6,650 bases of DNA from UBA4744 sp035282865 (GCA_035282865.1 DATEVB010000154.1:1-6650); one strand, 5' to 3'; positions 1 through 6,474 are shown, numbered from the stretch's first letter. Numbers and translations: made by a program. The notes: generated by a model from the letters alone, not told the origin.

Positions 1-250
1 CAATCGCCAGCAGAGCCATGGCGATCCGCTCACCCGCCGTGAGCAGCATGTCCATCTCCCGGCCGGGCGGCGAAGGACTGACCTGGCGGGCCAGGTCGAT
101 CAGCTGATCGGTGGTCCCACCCATCGCAGAAACGACCACGACCACATCGTTGCCTGCTCGGCGGGTGGCCGCTACGCGGGTTGCGACCCGCTTGATTCGT
201 TCGGCATCCGCGACCGAGGTGCCGCCGAACTTTTGGACTATTAGGGACAT
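1..250 (-). CDS. lysC: Aspartate kinase, N-terminal part (truncated by window edge)
   Basis: Aspartate kinase phosphorylates L-aspartate with ATP, the first cytoplasmic step toward lysine, threonine, methionine and diaminopimelate for peptidoglycan. Only the first 83 codons are present; the rest lies left of base 1. Read on the minus strand from the ATG at 250, the protein begins MSLIVQKFGGTSVAD, the amino-acid kinase nucleotide-binding signature (KFGGTSV, residues 7-13). It continues with VVVVVSAMGGTTDQL and then MLLTAGERIAMALL near residues 69-82, both typical of actinobacterial LysC. The C-terminal catalytic part and the ACT domains that bind feedback inhibitors are outside the window, so feedback control cannot be judged. 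No Shine-Dalgarno sequence precedes the ATG; a TACACT box 9 nt upstream suggests a leaderless or nearly leaderless transcript. The gene is divergent from the cyclophilin gene. Identity is firm. Confidence 0.95.
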   Translation of the reverse strand, partial: MSLIVQKFGGTSVADAERIKRVATRVAATRRAGNDVVVVVSAMGGTTDQLIDLARQVSPSPPGREMDMLLTAGERIAMALLAI

Positions 251-256
251 CGCGCC

Positions 257-270
257 GGGAGTGTACTCCC
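257..270. promoter_or_regulatory. Palindrome overlapping the lysC -10 box, candidate operator
   Basis: The sequence GGGAGT-GT-ACTCCC has two perfect 6-bp arms around a 2-bp centre and fully covers the candidate lysC -10 box at 260-265. A dimeric repressor bound here would block the promoter. No regulator is identified and a chance palindrome in GC-rich DNA remains possible. Confidence 0.35.
260..265 (-). promoter_or_regulatory. lysC: Candidate -10 box of lysC (TACACT)
   Basis: On the minus strand TACACT fits the TANNNT form of actinobacterial -10 elements and ends 9 nt before the lysC ATG, so transcription would start within about 3 nt of the start codon. No convincing -35 hexamer is visible 16-18 nt upstream, and no Shine-Dalgarno site is present. 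The assignment rests on position and motif only. Confidence 0.45.
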
Positions 271-310
271 GCCGCGCGTCCGCCCCGACGATCCGCCCCG
301 GCGGAATGCC

Positions 311-316
311 TATAGT
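311..316 (+). promoter_or_regulatory. Candidate -10 box of the cyclophilin gene (TATAGT)
   Basis: TATAGT is a near-consensus -10 hexamer in an otherwise very GC-rich stretch. It ends 9 nt before the ATG at 326, which predicts a transcript starting at or within 3 nt of the start codon. No -35 hexamer and no ribosome binding site are evident, as expected for a leaderless mRNA. Confidence 0.5.
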
Positions 317-325
317 CCGGTCGCT

Positions 326-1183
326 ATGCCCACCAGTAAGCGTGAACGCCAGCGAGACAACCGGACCAAGAAGCGCGCAGAGCAACAGAAACTGGAACGG
401 CACCGGAAGCTTCGCAAGCGAGCTATCCGGGTTACCGTCCTGGCCCTTTTGGTAGCCGGGGCGTTGATTCTCCCGGCCATCCTCGGCAACCGGGACGACG
501 CAACGACGACCACCACCTCAGCGATCACAACGACCACCACGGCTCCACCTACCACCCTGGACCCGGCAGCTCTCCCGTTCGACTACCAGGGTTACCGCGC
601 CCTACCGACCGCCTGCGGCGCGGAACCGCCGCCGCCGGTGACGGAGATGACCTTTTCGGCGCCGGAGGATCAGGGCATCGCCCCTAACGCCACGGTGACG
701 GCCACCATCACCACCTCCTGTGGCACCATCGTCGCCCAGCTCGATCCGTTGCTGGCCCCGGAGACCGTCAACTCGTTCGTGTTCTTGGCCCGGGAGGGTT
801 ACTTCGACGGCTCGGCCTTTCACCGGATCCTCCCCGGGTTCGTCATCCAGGGGGGAGACCCGACGGCGGTCGGCAACGGCGGCCCGGGCTATCTGGTACC
901 CGACGAGTTCCCTGAGGCAGGTTTCACGTACCGACGCGGTGTCCTGGCGATGGCAAACGGCGGCGCCAATTCGACGGGCAGCCAGTTCTTCATCGTCGCC
1001 GGCGAAGACGCCCGCCTGGGCAATACGTACTCCGCCTTCGGCAACGTGGTCGCCTCCGACGAGGCGCTCGATCGCATCACCTCGGTGGCGCGGACCGGCC
1101 GGGACGGTACGGCCGACACCGAGCAAAGCCTGCCACTGGAGACGGTGTACATCGATAGCGTGATCATCGAGGTGAGCAGCTAG
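326..1183 (+). CDS. Membrane-anchored cyclophilin-type peptidyl-prolyl cis-trans isomerase
   Basis: The enzyme is predicted to isomerise Xaa-Pro bonds during folding of exported proteins. The 285-residue product has a Lys/Arg/Gln-rich cytoplasmic head (residues 1-33, likely helical), one membrane segment (about 34-53), a Thr-rich linker (T60-64 and T68-72, then Pro/Thr) and a C-terminal cyclophilin domain (about 107-283). The basic head puts the domain outside the membrane. Signatures are FHRILPGFVIQGGDP at 165-179, with R167 matching the catalytic Arg55 of human CypA, then MANGG at 209-213 and STGSQFFI at 216-223. The CypA Trp121 position appears to be Arg/Leu near 230, as in many bacterial cyclophilins, so weak cyclosporin binding is expected. 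Two cysteines (97, 132) flank the domain start and could form a disulfide. The ATG at 326 follows a -10-like box without an RBS. Family assignment is firm; its client proteins are unknown. Confidence 0.93.
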   Translation: MPTSKRERQRDNRTKKRAEQQKLERHRKLRKRAIRVTVLALLVAGALILPAILGNRDDATTTTTSAITTTTTAPPTTLDPAALPFDYQGYRALPTACGAEPPPPVTEMTFSAPEDQGIAPNATVTATITTSCGTIVAQLDPLLAPETVNSFVFLAREGYFDGSAFHRILPGFVIQGGDPTAVGNGGPGYLVPDEFPEAGFTYRRGVLAMANGGANSTGSQFFIVAGEDARLGNTYSAFGNVVASDEALDRITSVARTGRDGTADTEQSLPLETVYIDSVIIEVSS

Positions 1184-1192
1184 CCGTTGCAC

Positions 1193-1226
1193 GAGATGGC
1201 CGCCCCATCCCGGTACTCTCCATCTC
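1193..1226 (+). repeat. Inverted repeat between the isomerase and PHP genes
   Basis: GAGATGG at 1193-1199 is exactly complementary to CCATCTC at 1220-1226. A competing smaller hairpin can form between GATGG (1195-1199) and CCATC (1205-1209) with a 5-nt loop. No T-tract follows, so it is not a standard intrinsic terminator. The repeat encloses the candidate -10 box of the next gene and could be an operator or a weak end signal for the upstream transcript. Confidence 0.35.
1214..1219 (+). promoter_or_regulatory. Candidate -10 box of the PHP-murJ pair (TACTCT)
   Basis: TACTCT matches TANNNT and ends 11 nt before the ATG at 1231, predicting a leader of only about 3-5 nt. No Shine-Dalgarno site is present before that ATG. 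A TTGCAC at 1187-1192 is too far upstream (21 nt) to be a good -35. Confidence 0.4.
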
Positions 1227-1230
1227 AGTA

Positions 1231-2091
1231 ATGGCCGTTGATCTCCACACGCACAGCAATCGCTCCGACGGCTCGGACGAGCCGGCCCAGTTGGTCCGCA
1301 CCGCGGCCGCCAAGAACCTCTCGGCCGTTGCGCTCACCGACCACGACACCTTGGAGGGCATCGACGAGGCCCGGCGGGCCGCGCAAGGGCTTCCGGTTGA
1401 GCTGATTCCCGGAGTCGAGATCTCATGCGAATGGGCTCCCGGGGCCATGCACGTCGTTGTGCTCTTTCTCGAGCCGGCCGGCGGGCCGCTGCAGGACCGC
1501 CTGGCGGAGCTGCAGGCGAGTCGCTCCCAGCGGAACTACCGCATCGCCGATCGCCTCCGCCGGTTGGGCATCGACATCACGATGGAGGAGGTCGCCGAGG
1601 AGTCCCCGATCGGGGTGGTGGGAAGACCCCACTTCGCGGCGGTCCTGGTCCGCAAGGGTGTGGTAGCCGACATCCCGACCGCTTTCACCGAGTATCTCGG
1701 AAATCGGGCACCAGCCTATGTCCCCCGGTTACGACTCGAACCCGAGGAGGCCATCAGCCTGGGGCGTGCTTCGGGTGGCGTGCCGATCCTGTCTCATCCC
1801 CACACACTCGGCCACACCTCCGCCGAAGAATTCGCCGTTACCTACCGGCGGCTGACGGCCGCCGGGCTGGTCGGGATCGATGCCTACTACGGCGACTACA
1901 CGCCGGACCAACGAGAAGACCTGGCGGCCACGGCCCGATCGTTCGGGCTGATCCCATCAGGCGGGTCCGACTACCACGGCTCCTACAAGGAAGGGCTGGA
2001 GCTGGGGTCCGGTCGGGGTGATCTCGAAGTTCCCGATTCGGTACTCGAAGAACTGCGAAGCGTACACAACGACCTGGTCGGTGCCCGGTGA
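1231..2091 (+). CDS. PHP-domain metal-dependent phosphoesterase (RNase AM/YciV-like)
   Basis: This 286-residue cytoplasmic protein has the PHP fold, a trinuclear-metal phosphoesterase. The ligand set is visible: H6 and H8 with D13 in LHTHSNRSDGS, H38 in LTDHDT (35-40), E63 in GVEIS, H74, H134 in GRPHF, H189 in LSHPH (187-191), and D247/H249 in SDYHG (246-250). The order, spacing and length match the YciV/TrpH group, whose studied members hydrolyse 3',5'-nucleoside bisphosphates (pAp) and trim RNA 5' ends (E. coli RNase AM). That exact activity is inferred from the family. A histidinol phosphatase or polymerase-associated PHP domain is less likely, because the protein stands alone and has the YciV-type inserted helical segment at about residues 85-160. 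The ATG has no RBS but sits just after a -10-like box. Its stop overlaps the murJ start by 4 bp, so the two are probably translated together. Confidence 0.88.
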   Translation: MAVDLHTHSNRSDGSDEPAQLVRTAAAKNLSAVALTDHDTLEGIDEARRAAQGLPVELIPGVEISCEWAPGAMHVVVLFLEPAGGPLQDRLAELQASRSQRNYRIADRLRRLGIDITMEEVAEESPIGVVGRPHFAAVLVRKGVVADIPTAFTEYLGNRAPAYVPRLRLEPEEAISLGRASGGVPILSHPHTLGHTSAEEFAVTYRRLTAAGLVGIDAYYGDYTPDQREDLAATARSFGLIPSGGSDYHGSYKEGLELGSGRGDLEVPDSVLEELRSVHNDLVGAR

Positions 2092-3677
2092 GCCTGCCCG
2101 GTGAGGACCCGGGAAGACCGACCGGACGGATCGGTAAAGCCGCCCTGGTCGTTTCGGCCGGGATCCTCCTGTCGCGAGTGCTGGGCATGCTTCGCAACGT
2201 GGCGCTGGCCGGCCTCCTGGGCAACACAGCCGAGGGAGACGCGTTTCAGGCTGCCTTCGTCATCCCCGATGTCCTCTTCTACCTGATGGCGGGCGGCTAT
2301 CTCACGGTGACCTTCATCCCGATCATCACCCGGCACATGGTGAACGGCGACGAGGAGGAGGGCCATCGGGCCTTCGCGGCCGTTTTTCGACCCGTAACGA
2401 TCGTCATGGTCCTGCTCACGGTCCTGGCAATGATCTTCGCACCGTCACTGACCGACCTGATATACCCCCGGTTCGACGCTTTGCAGGCCGGGGACGTGAC
2501 CCGGCTGACCCGCATCGTGCTCCCCGCCCAGATCTTCTTCGTATTGGGTTCGTTGTGGATGGCCGTTCAATACGCCCACCAGCGGTTCGCCATCCCGGCC
2601 GTCGCGCCGGTGATCTACAACCTCGGAATCCTGGCCGGGGGGTTCATCTCTTGGGCAACGGGTACTGCGTCCGCGACCGGTTTCGCCTGGGGTGCGGTCG
2701 GCGGCGCCTTCGCCGGCAATTTCGCGCTCCAGTGGTACGGAGCTCGAAGGGCCGGCCTACGGTGGGTAGGCGGTGTACCGCTGCGGCATCCTGCCCTCCG
2801 CCAGTACCTGCTGTTGGCACTCCCCTTGATGCTTGGTCAATCCATCGCCGTGCTCGATGAGCAGTTCGTGCGGCTGTTCGGCCAGCTCACCCAGGCAGGT
2901 GGCATCTCCGCCCTCACGTACGCTCGCCGCTTGAACATGTTGCCGGTCGGCGTCATCGCCCAGACCGCCGGCGTGGCTGCCTACCCGTTCCTGGCCCGAC
3001 TGGTCGAAGAAGGGAAACTGAAGGAGATGGCCGCCACCGTTACCAGAACCATCCGGTACACCATCTTCGTCAGCGCTCCGGCGGTGGCCGCCATCGTGGC
3101 CCTCTCGCAACCGGCCGTCCGGGTCGTCTACCAGCGGGGCCAATTCGGACAGCAGGACACCATCCTCACGGCTACGACCCTCGTGTTCTATGGGCTTTCG
3201 GTCCCCGCCTGGGGGGCCCACCAGATCTATTCCCGGGCCTTCTACGCCAGACGCCTGATGTGGACTCCGGTTCTCATCGGCACGGCCGGTACCGTGGCTG
3301 CGGTTGGCACGTACTGGTGGCTGAGCCGCTATGAAGAACCGGGATTCGCCCTGGCCAGCACGTTGGCGTTGGTTCTTTACACCGTCGTCCTGGGGGCTGC
3401 CTGGCACTCGCGGGCCGGCCGGGAGGGTGCGTCGGCCATTCTGGGATCACTGCTGCGAAGCGGGTTAGCAGCCGGGGTCGCCGCTCCCGTTGCCTGGCTG
3501 GCGGTGCAATGGATCTCAGACGGTGAGTTACCCGGTTTCTGGGGATCACTCGGGTTGGTGACGATAGGGGTGGCTGTTGTTGTCGCCGTGTACGTGGCAA
3601 TGGCCCGCCTGCTGGGCTCACCTGAGCTGACCGAACTCCAGAGGCGCTTCGCCCGGACCCGGGGTTCGTCAGGCTGA
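2088..3677 (+). CDS. murJ: Lipid II flippase MurJ (MviN family)
   Basis: MurJ flips the peptidoglycan precursor lipid II across the cytoplasmic membrane. The 529-residue product is polytopic with many hydrophobic segments, in line with the 14-helix MurJ fold and close to the 511 residues of E. coli MurJ. Diagnostic stretches are SRVLGMLRN (29-37), GDAFQAAFVIPD (50-61), FAIPAVAPVIYNLG (167-180), YARRLNMLPVGV (278-289) and the YSRAFYAR segment (381-388). By eye alignment R30, R36, D51 and R281 correspond to E. coli R18, R24, D39 and R270. Positions matching E. coli D25, R52 and E273 appear to be N37, F64 and M284. The GTG start overlaps the PHP stop in GTGA, no RBS is seen, and no other early in-frame ATG, GTG or TTG was found, so translational coupling is likely. 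The C-terminus overlaps the convergent glycosyltransferase gene by 9 bp. Confidence 0.94.
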   Translation: MSLPGEDPGRPTGRIGKAALVVSAGILLSRVLGMLRNVALAGLLGNTAEGDAFQAAFVIPDVLFYLMAGGYLTVTFIPIITRHMVNGDEEEGHRAFAAVFRPVTIVMVLLTVLAMIFAPSLTDLIYPRFDALQAGDVTRLTRIVLPAQIFFVLGSLWMAVQYAHQRFAIPAVAPVIYNLGILAGGFISWATGTASATGFAWGAVGGAFAGNFALQWYGARRAGLRWVGGVPLRHPALRQYLLLALPLMLGQSIAVLDEQFVRLFGQLTQAGGISALTYARRLNMLPVGVIAQTAGVAAYPFLARLVEEGKLKEMAATVTRTIRYTIFVSAPAVAAIVALSQPAVRVVYQRGQFGQQDTILTATTLVFYGLSVPAWGAHQIYSRAFYARRLMWTPVLIGTAGTVAAVGTYWWLSRYEEPGFALASTLALVLYTVVLGAAWHSRAGREGASAILGSLLRSGLAAGVAAPVAWLAVQWISDGELPGFWGSLGLVTIGVAVVVAVYVAMARLLGSPELTELQRRFARTRGSSG

Positions 3678-3684
3678 ACCTTTC
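3661..3684 (+). terminator. Weak candidate intrinsic terminator of murJ
   Basis: GGTTC (3663-3667) can pair with GAACC (3676-3680) around an 8-nt loop, extendable by G-U pairs, and is followed directly by TTTCT. It overlaps the murJ stop codon. The stem is short and the T-tract poor, so it may act only weakly. Confidence 0.3.
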
Positions 3685-5081
3685 TCCGAGGCCAGATTGC
3701 CGACCCCGGCGCGTTGCATGTCTCCCCAGGCTTTCCGGCGGCGGTTCCAGAACATCGCCCTGACCCGCCACCACACGGTCTGCTGGCGCATCCCGAGTTG
3801 CTCACCGAGCGAGTAGGCCAGCAGCTTCGCCGCATCGCTGGGCGCGTTGTAGTAGCCGAAACGCTCATCCAGGAAGATGCCGATCAGCGAGTTGCCTGCC
3901 CCCAACACGAGCGAGATCATCAAGAGCGGAATGGCGATTTCCCAGTTGAGAAAACCCAACGCGAACGAGGCGGGTACGACCAACCAACCAATGAACTCAA
4001 CAATGGGTGCCAGAAACTCGAAGGCGACGAATATGGGCCAGCCGAGCAGACCGACCACACCGTAGCGCGGGTTGAACAGCATGCTCTTGTACTGCCAGAT
4101 GACCTGCATCAGCCCCCGGTGCCAGCGGATCCGTTGCCTTCGCAGCACCCGGCGTGACAGAGGGACCTCGGTCCAGGCAACCGCATCCGGCGCATAGACA
4201 ATGCGATACGGAATCCGATTCCTGCGGTACTGGCGGTGGAGCCGCATGGTCAGCTCCATGTCCTCGCCGAGGTGCCCGTGGCGGAAGCCACCGACGTCGA
4301 TGATCGCTTGTTTCTGGAAGATCCCAAACGCCCCGGACACGATGAGCAGTGAATTCAACGCCGACCAACCCGGCCGGGCCGAAAGGAAGCTGCGAATGTA
4401 TTCGACGACCTGGGCGAGCTCGACGGGACGGCGCGGCAGCGATACGTTGGTGACCCGCCCGCGGCGGACCTCACAACCGTTGAGGGGGCGGACGTTGCCC
4501 CCGACCGCAATCGTCCGGGACCGGTCCTCGACGAAATGCCGGACGGCCCGCAACAGGCACTCGTCGTCCAGCACCATGTCGGCGTCGGTGGCCATCACAT
4601 ACGGATACCGAGCAATGTTGATGCCGGCGTTGATGGCGTCGCCCTTGCCTCCGTTCTCCTTGTCGACCAGGACGATGGGTAGGGGGAGCCTCGACTTGTA
4701 GACGCGATGCACGGGCTCGGTTTCGAGGCTGGGCCGAAACGGAACGTCGACCGGTTCCATCCGGAACTCGTCGATCAAGCGCTTCACGGTTTCGTCCGAG
4801 CTGCCGTCGTTGACGACGATGATCTCCTTGCGGGTGTACTTCAACATGGCCGTCGATCGCACCGACTCGACAATCCCGACCGCCTCGTTGTAGGCGGGAA
4901 TGATGATCGACACGGGTGGTGTGGTGTCGGAGGTCAGCATGTCGTGAAGACGACCGTGCATCGACGTGAACCGATCCCGACGGAGCGCGAAGAACGACAC
5001 AACACTCACGAACAAGAGTTGCAGTTCCATCACGATGAAATAGACCAGGATCACGTAGTTGAACAACGTTATGAAGCTCAT
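3669..5081 (-). CDS. Membrane family 2 glycosyltransferase (processive polysaccharide synthase type)
   Basis: This 470-residue protein resembles the synthase group that includes BcsA, hyaluronan synthase and PgaC/IcaA. These polymerise a nucleotide sugar at the inner membrane face and pass the chain outward. One N-terminal membrane helix (about 8-32) precedes the GT-A domain: PAYNE (62-66), NDGSSD (91-96), NGGKGDA (143-149), the DAD motif with D166/D168 (metal/UDP), GED at 272-274 (normally TED, catalytic base), and QRIRW at 316-320, the QxxRW motif that binds the growing chain. Further hydrophobic segments lie at about 341-375 and 378-405. There is no PilZ domain, so direct c-di-GMP control as in BcsA is not expected. 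The product sugar cannot be read from sequence. The ATG overlaps the HEAT gene stop (ATGA), with GGTGG 4 nt upstream. The QxxRW motif favours a processive enzyme, but a non-processive lipid glycosyltransferase is possible. Confidence 0.88.
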   Translation of the reverse strand: MSFITLFNYVILVYFIVMELQLLFVSVVSFFALRRDRFTSMHGRLHDMLTSDTTPPVSIIIPAYNEAVGIVESVRSTAMLKYTRKEIIVVNDGSSDETVKRLIDEFRMEPVDVPFRPSLETEPVHRVYKSRLPLPIVLVDKENGGKGDAINAGINIARYPYVMATDADMVLDDECLLRAVRHFVEDRSRTIAVGGNVRPLNGCEVRRGRVTNVSLPRRPVELAQVVEYIRSFLSARPGWSALNSLLIVSGAFGIFQKQAIIDVGGFRHGHLGEDMELTMRLHRQYRRNRIPYRIVYAPDAVAWTEVPLSRRVLRRQRIRWHRGLMQVIWQYKSMLFNPRYGVVGLLGWPIFVAFEFLAPIVEFIGWLVVPASFALGFLNWEIAIPLLMISLVLGAGNSLIGIFLDERFGYYNAPSDAAKLLAYSLGEQLGMRQQTVWWRVRAMFWNRRRKAWGDMQRAGVGNLASEKGSA

Positions 5082-6256
5082 CCGGCCACCGTCTGGTCCG
5101 CTGCTTTGTCGCGCAGGTATTCGCCCCTGCCCAACACCACCAGTTGGTGCACGACGTATCGGTCCTGCTCGCCGGCCGAGCCGTCTTTGACGGCGTCGAC
5201 CGCTTTGCGGACCAGGCCCATCGCCATGAGCCGCTCGATGGCGGCGTCCCGGGCAAAACGGTCTTCATCTTCCAGGCCGCCGATCAGGCCTTCAACGCCG
5301 CCCGGTATCTCGGAGAGAGCCTGGGCGCTGTTCTGACGAACCCACCAGTTCTCGTCACGCATCGACTTGCGGAGGCCTTCGATAGCCCTTCCGTCCATCT
5401 GCCGCCCAAGCGCCGCGGCCGCCTGGGTCCGTACCTCCCACTCGGAGTCACGCAGAGCCCGAATCAGCGCGGGAACACAGGCCAGCGATCCAACCGTGCC
5501 GAGGGCCGCGGCCGCACGGATCCGCAGCTCCGTGTCGTCGGACTCGAGTGTCGACAACATGGCCGGTTCGGCCCGCACGTCACCGATGATCCCCAGCACC
5601 CTCACCACCAGCGGAAGGTGAGCGGTAGTCGAGGGTTGGTTCGGGTCGCTGAGAAGGGCATAGCGAACCAGGTCGGGAACCGCCGTCGGGCCGAACGCAA
5701 CCAGGGTGTCGGCCATCCGACTGGCTCCCCAATCCGTCTCCCGCGACAGCACCTCGAGCAAAGGCCGCACAGCCCTGGGATCACCGATCTTGGCCAAGGC
5801 TCCGGCGGCTTGCCAACGGACCTCATCGACCGGATCCGCCAGAGCTTCCAGCAAGGCATCGGCCGAAGCCGGATCGGCAAACTCCGCCAGAGCTTTGGCA
5901 GCTTGCACCCGCGCGTTGCGACGTTTCGACGTTCGCAACTCGGTGACGAACCGTTCGACGATGCCCAGCTCCTTGGCCAACCGGAGCAGGTTCTGGCGTT
6001 CTCCGCCTTGCAAGAACTTCAAGAACTCGAGCAGAGTCTCGAGGAACACGCCGTCCGGTGACCAACGCCGGAGCATCTCGAGGGGATATCCCGATCGGGT
6101 GGCCATCTCGCTCAAGGCCCCGATATAAGACGCCCGACGAAACTCATCAAATCGCTCACGCCGATGGCGGATGAGTTTGTGGACAAACAGGGTCAACCCG
6201 GCGGCGGCAGTGACGGCGCCGAGGATGGCCAGCAGAAGAAGCAACGGCGGGCTCAC
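5078..6256 (-). CDS. Membrane-anchored HEAT-repeat protein
   Basis: The 392-residue product has one N-terminal hydrophobic segment (about 3-25) followed by a strongly basic stretch (residues 27-41), so the rest should be cytoplasmic. A helical linker (about 42-110) leads into seven or eight HEAT-like repeats of about 30 residues, clearest at 112-140, 141-171, 241-270, 271-300 and 301-329. Each carries the recurring pattern VRxxAAxALG/A followed by a loop and a LxxAL helix. HEAT arrays bind proteins and no catalytic motif is visible, so a scaffold or regulatory role for the coupled glycosyltransferase is inferred. The GTG at 6256 is the earliest start, because an in-frame TGA lies two codons upstream. 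GGTGATCC directly before it matches the complement of the 16S rRNA 3' end. The start overlaps the upstream small ORF by GTGA and the stop overlaps the synthase ATG. The specific function is unknown. Confidence 0.87.
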   Translation of the reverse strand: MSPPLLLLLAILGAVTAAAGLTLFVHKLIRHRRERFDEFRRASYIGALSEMATRSGYPLEMLRRWSPDGVFLETLLEFLKFLQGGERQNLLRLAKELGIVERFVTELRTSKRRNARVQAAKALAEFADPASADALLEALADPVDEVRWQAAGALAKIGDPRAVRPLLEVLSRETDWGASRMADTLVAFGPTAVPDLVRYALLSDPNQPSTTAHLPLVVRVLGIIGDVRAEPAMLSTLESDDTELRIRAAAALGTVGSLACVPALIRALRDSEWEVRTQAAAALGRQMDGRAIEGLRKSMRDENWWVRQNSAQALSEIPGGVEGLIGGLEDEDRFARDAAIERLMAMGLVRKAVDAVKDGSAGEQDRYVVHQLVVLGRGEYLRDKAADQTVAG

Positions 6257-6360
6257 GGATCACCCCGACAGGACAAGGAGGACGCACGCGACGTATCGGC
6301 CTCACCGGGACCTTCGAGCACCGCGGGCCGACGCGTCCACCCATCGGGAGCGCATTGCAT
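6253..6360 (-). CDS. Putative 35-residue small protein coupled to the HEAT gene
   Basis: An ATG at 6360 is preceded by a perfect AGGAGG (6366-6371) with 5-nt spacing, the best ribosome binding site in the window. The frame ends in a TGA at 6253-6255 that overlaps the GTG start of the HEAT gene (GTGA), the same arrangement as the window's other coupled pairs. The predicted peptide starts MQCAPDGW, is rich in Arg/Ser/Pro/Gly, has two cysteines (3 and 31) and no membrane segment. I recognise no family. The frame stays open upstream to a TAG at 6466-6468, so a longer form from TTG at 6435 (60 residues, with a helical-looking head) is possible; in that case the AGGAGG merely encodes glutamates. 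It may instead serve as a leader ORF that sets HEAT translation. Moderate to low confidence that a stable protein is made. Confidence 0.42.
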   Translation of the reverse strand: MQCAPDGWTRRPAVLEGPGEADTSRASSLSCRGDP

Positions 6361-6365
6361 CAGTT

Positions 6366-6371
6366 CCTCCT
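6366..6371 (-). promoter_or_regulatory. Perfect Shine-Dalgarno site (AGGAGG) before small ORF
   Basis: On the minus strand AGGAGG lies 5 nt before the ATG at 6360. It stands out because most genes here lack a recognisable ribosome binding site, and it is the main reason for choosing the 35-codon start over the upstream TTG. Confidence 0.45.
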
Positions 6372-6468
6372 CGGCTATTGCATCGGCACCAGACAAGGCG
6401 CTATTGATGCGTTCGCGCAGGAGAAGTGGGGCCAAGCGTGTGAGCAGCCGGCCGGGCGGGAGGGGCTA

Positions 6469-6474
6469 AGGGTA
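6469..6474 (-). promoter_or_regulatory. Possible -10 box upstream of the small ORF/HEAT/GT2 cluster
   Basis: TACCCT on the minus strand fits TANNNT and lies in the non-coding gap after the response regulator, at the edge of a tandem 7-bp repeat. It would place a transcription start near 6461-6463, about 100 nt before the small ORF. No -35 is convincing; this is a weak call. Confidence 0.2.

Noticed and set aside
602..1192. Long minus-strand open frame opposite the cyclophilin gene
   Set aside because: Its composition is that of an antisense shadow in GC-rich DNA (runs of Arg/Gly/Asp/His) and the plus-strand frame has clear cyclophilin motifs.
1425..2021. Second plus-strand frame inside the PHP gene
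   Set aside because: Out-of-frame Arg/Pro/Gly-rich translation with no motif; the PHP frame has its complete metal-ligand set.
2757..3407. 216-codon minus-strand frame opposite murJ
   Set aside because: No hydrophobic or domain pattern and covered by a well-supported MurJ reading frame.
4471..5268. 265-codon minus-strand frame spanning the HEAT/glycosyltransferase junction
   Set aside because: It is an alternative frame of two genes with strong motifs; its translation is Arg/His-rich and resembles nothing.
5144..6061. 305-codon plus-strand frame opposite the HEAT gene
   Set aside because: Antisense of the repeating HEAT codons produces a long open frame; no start signal or domain was seen.
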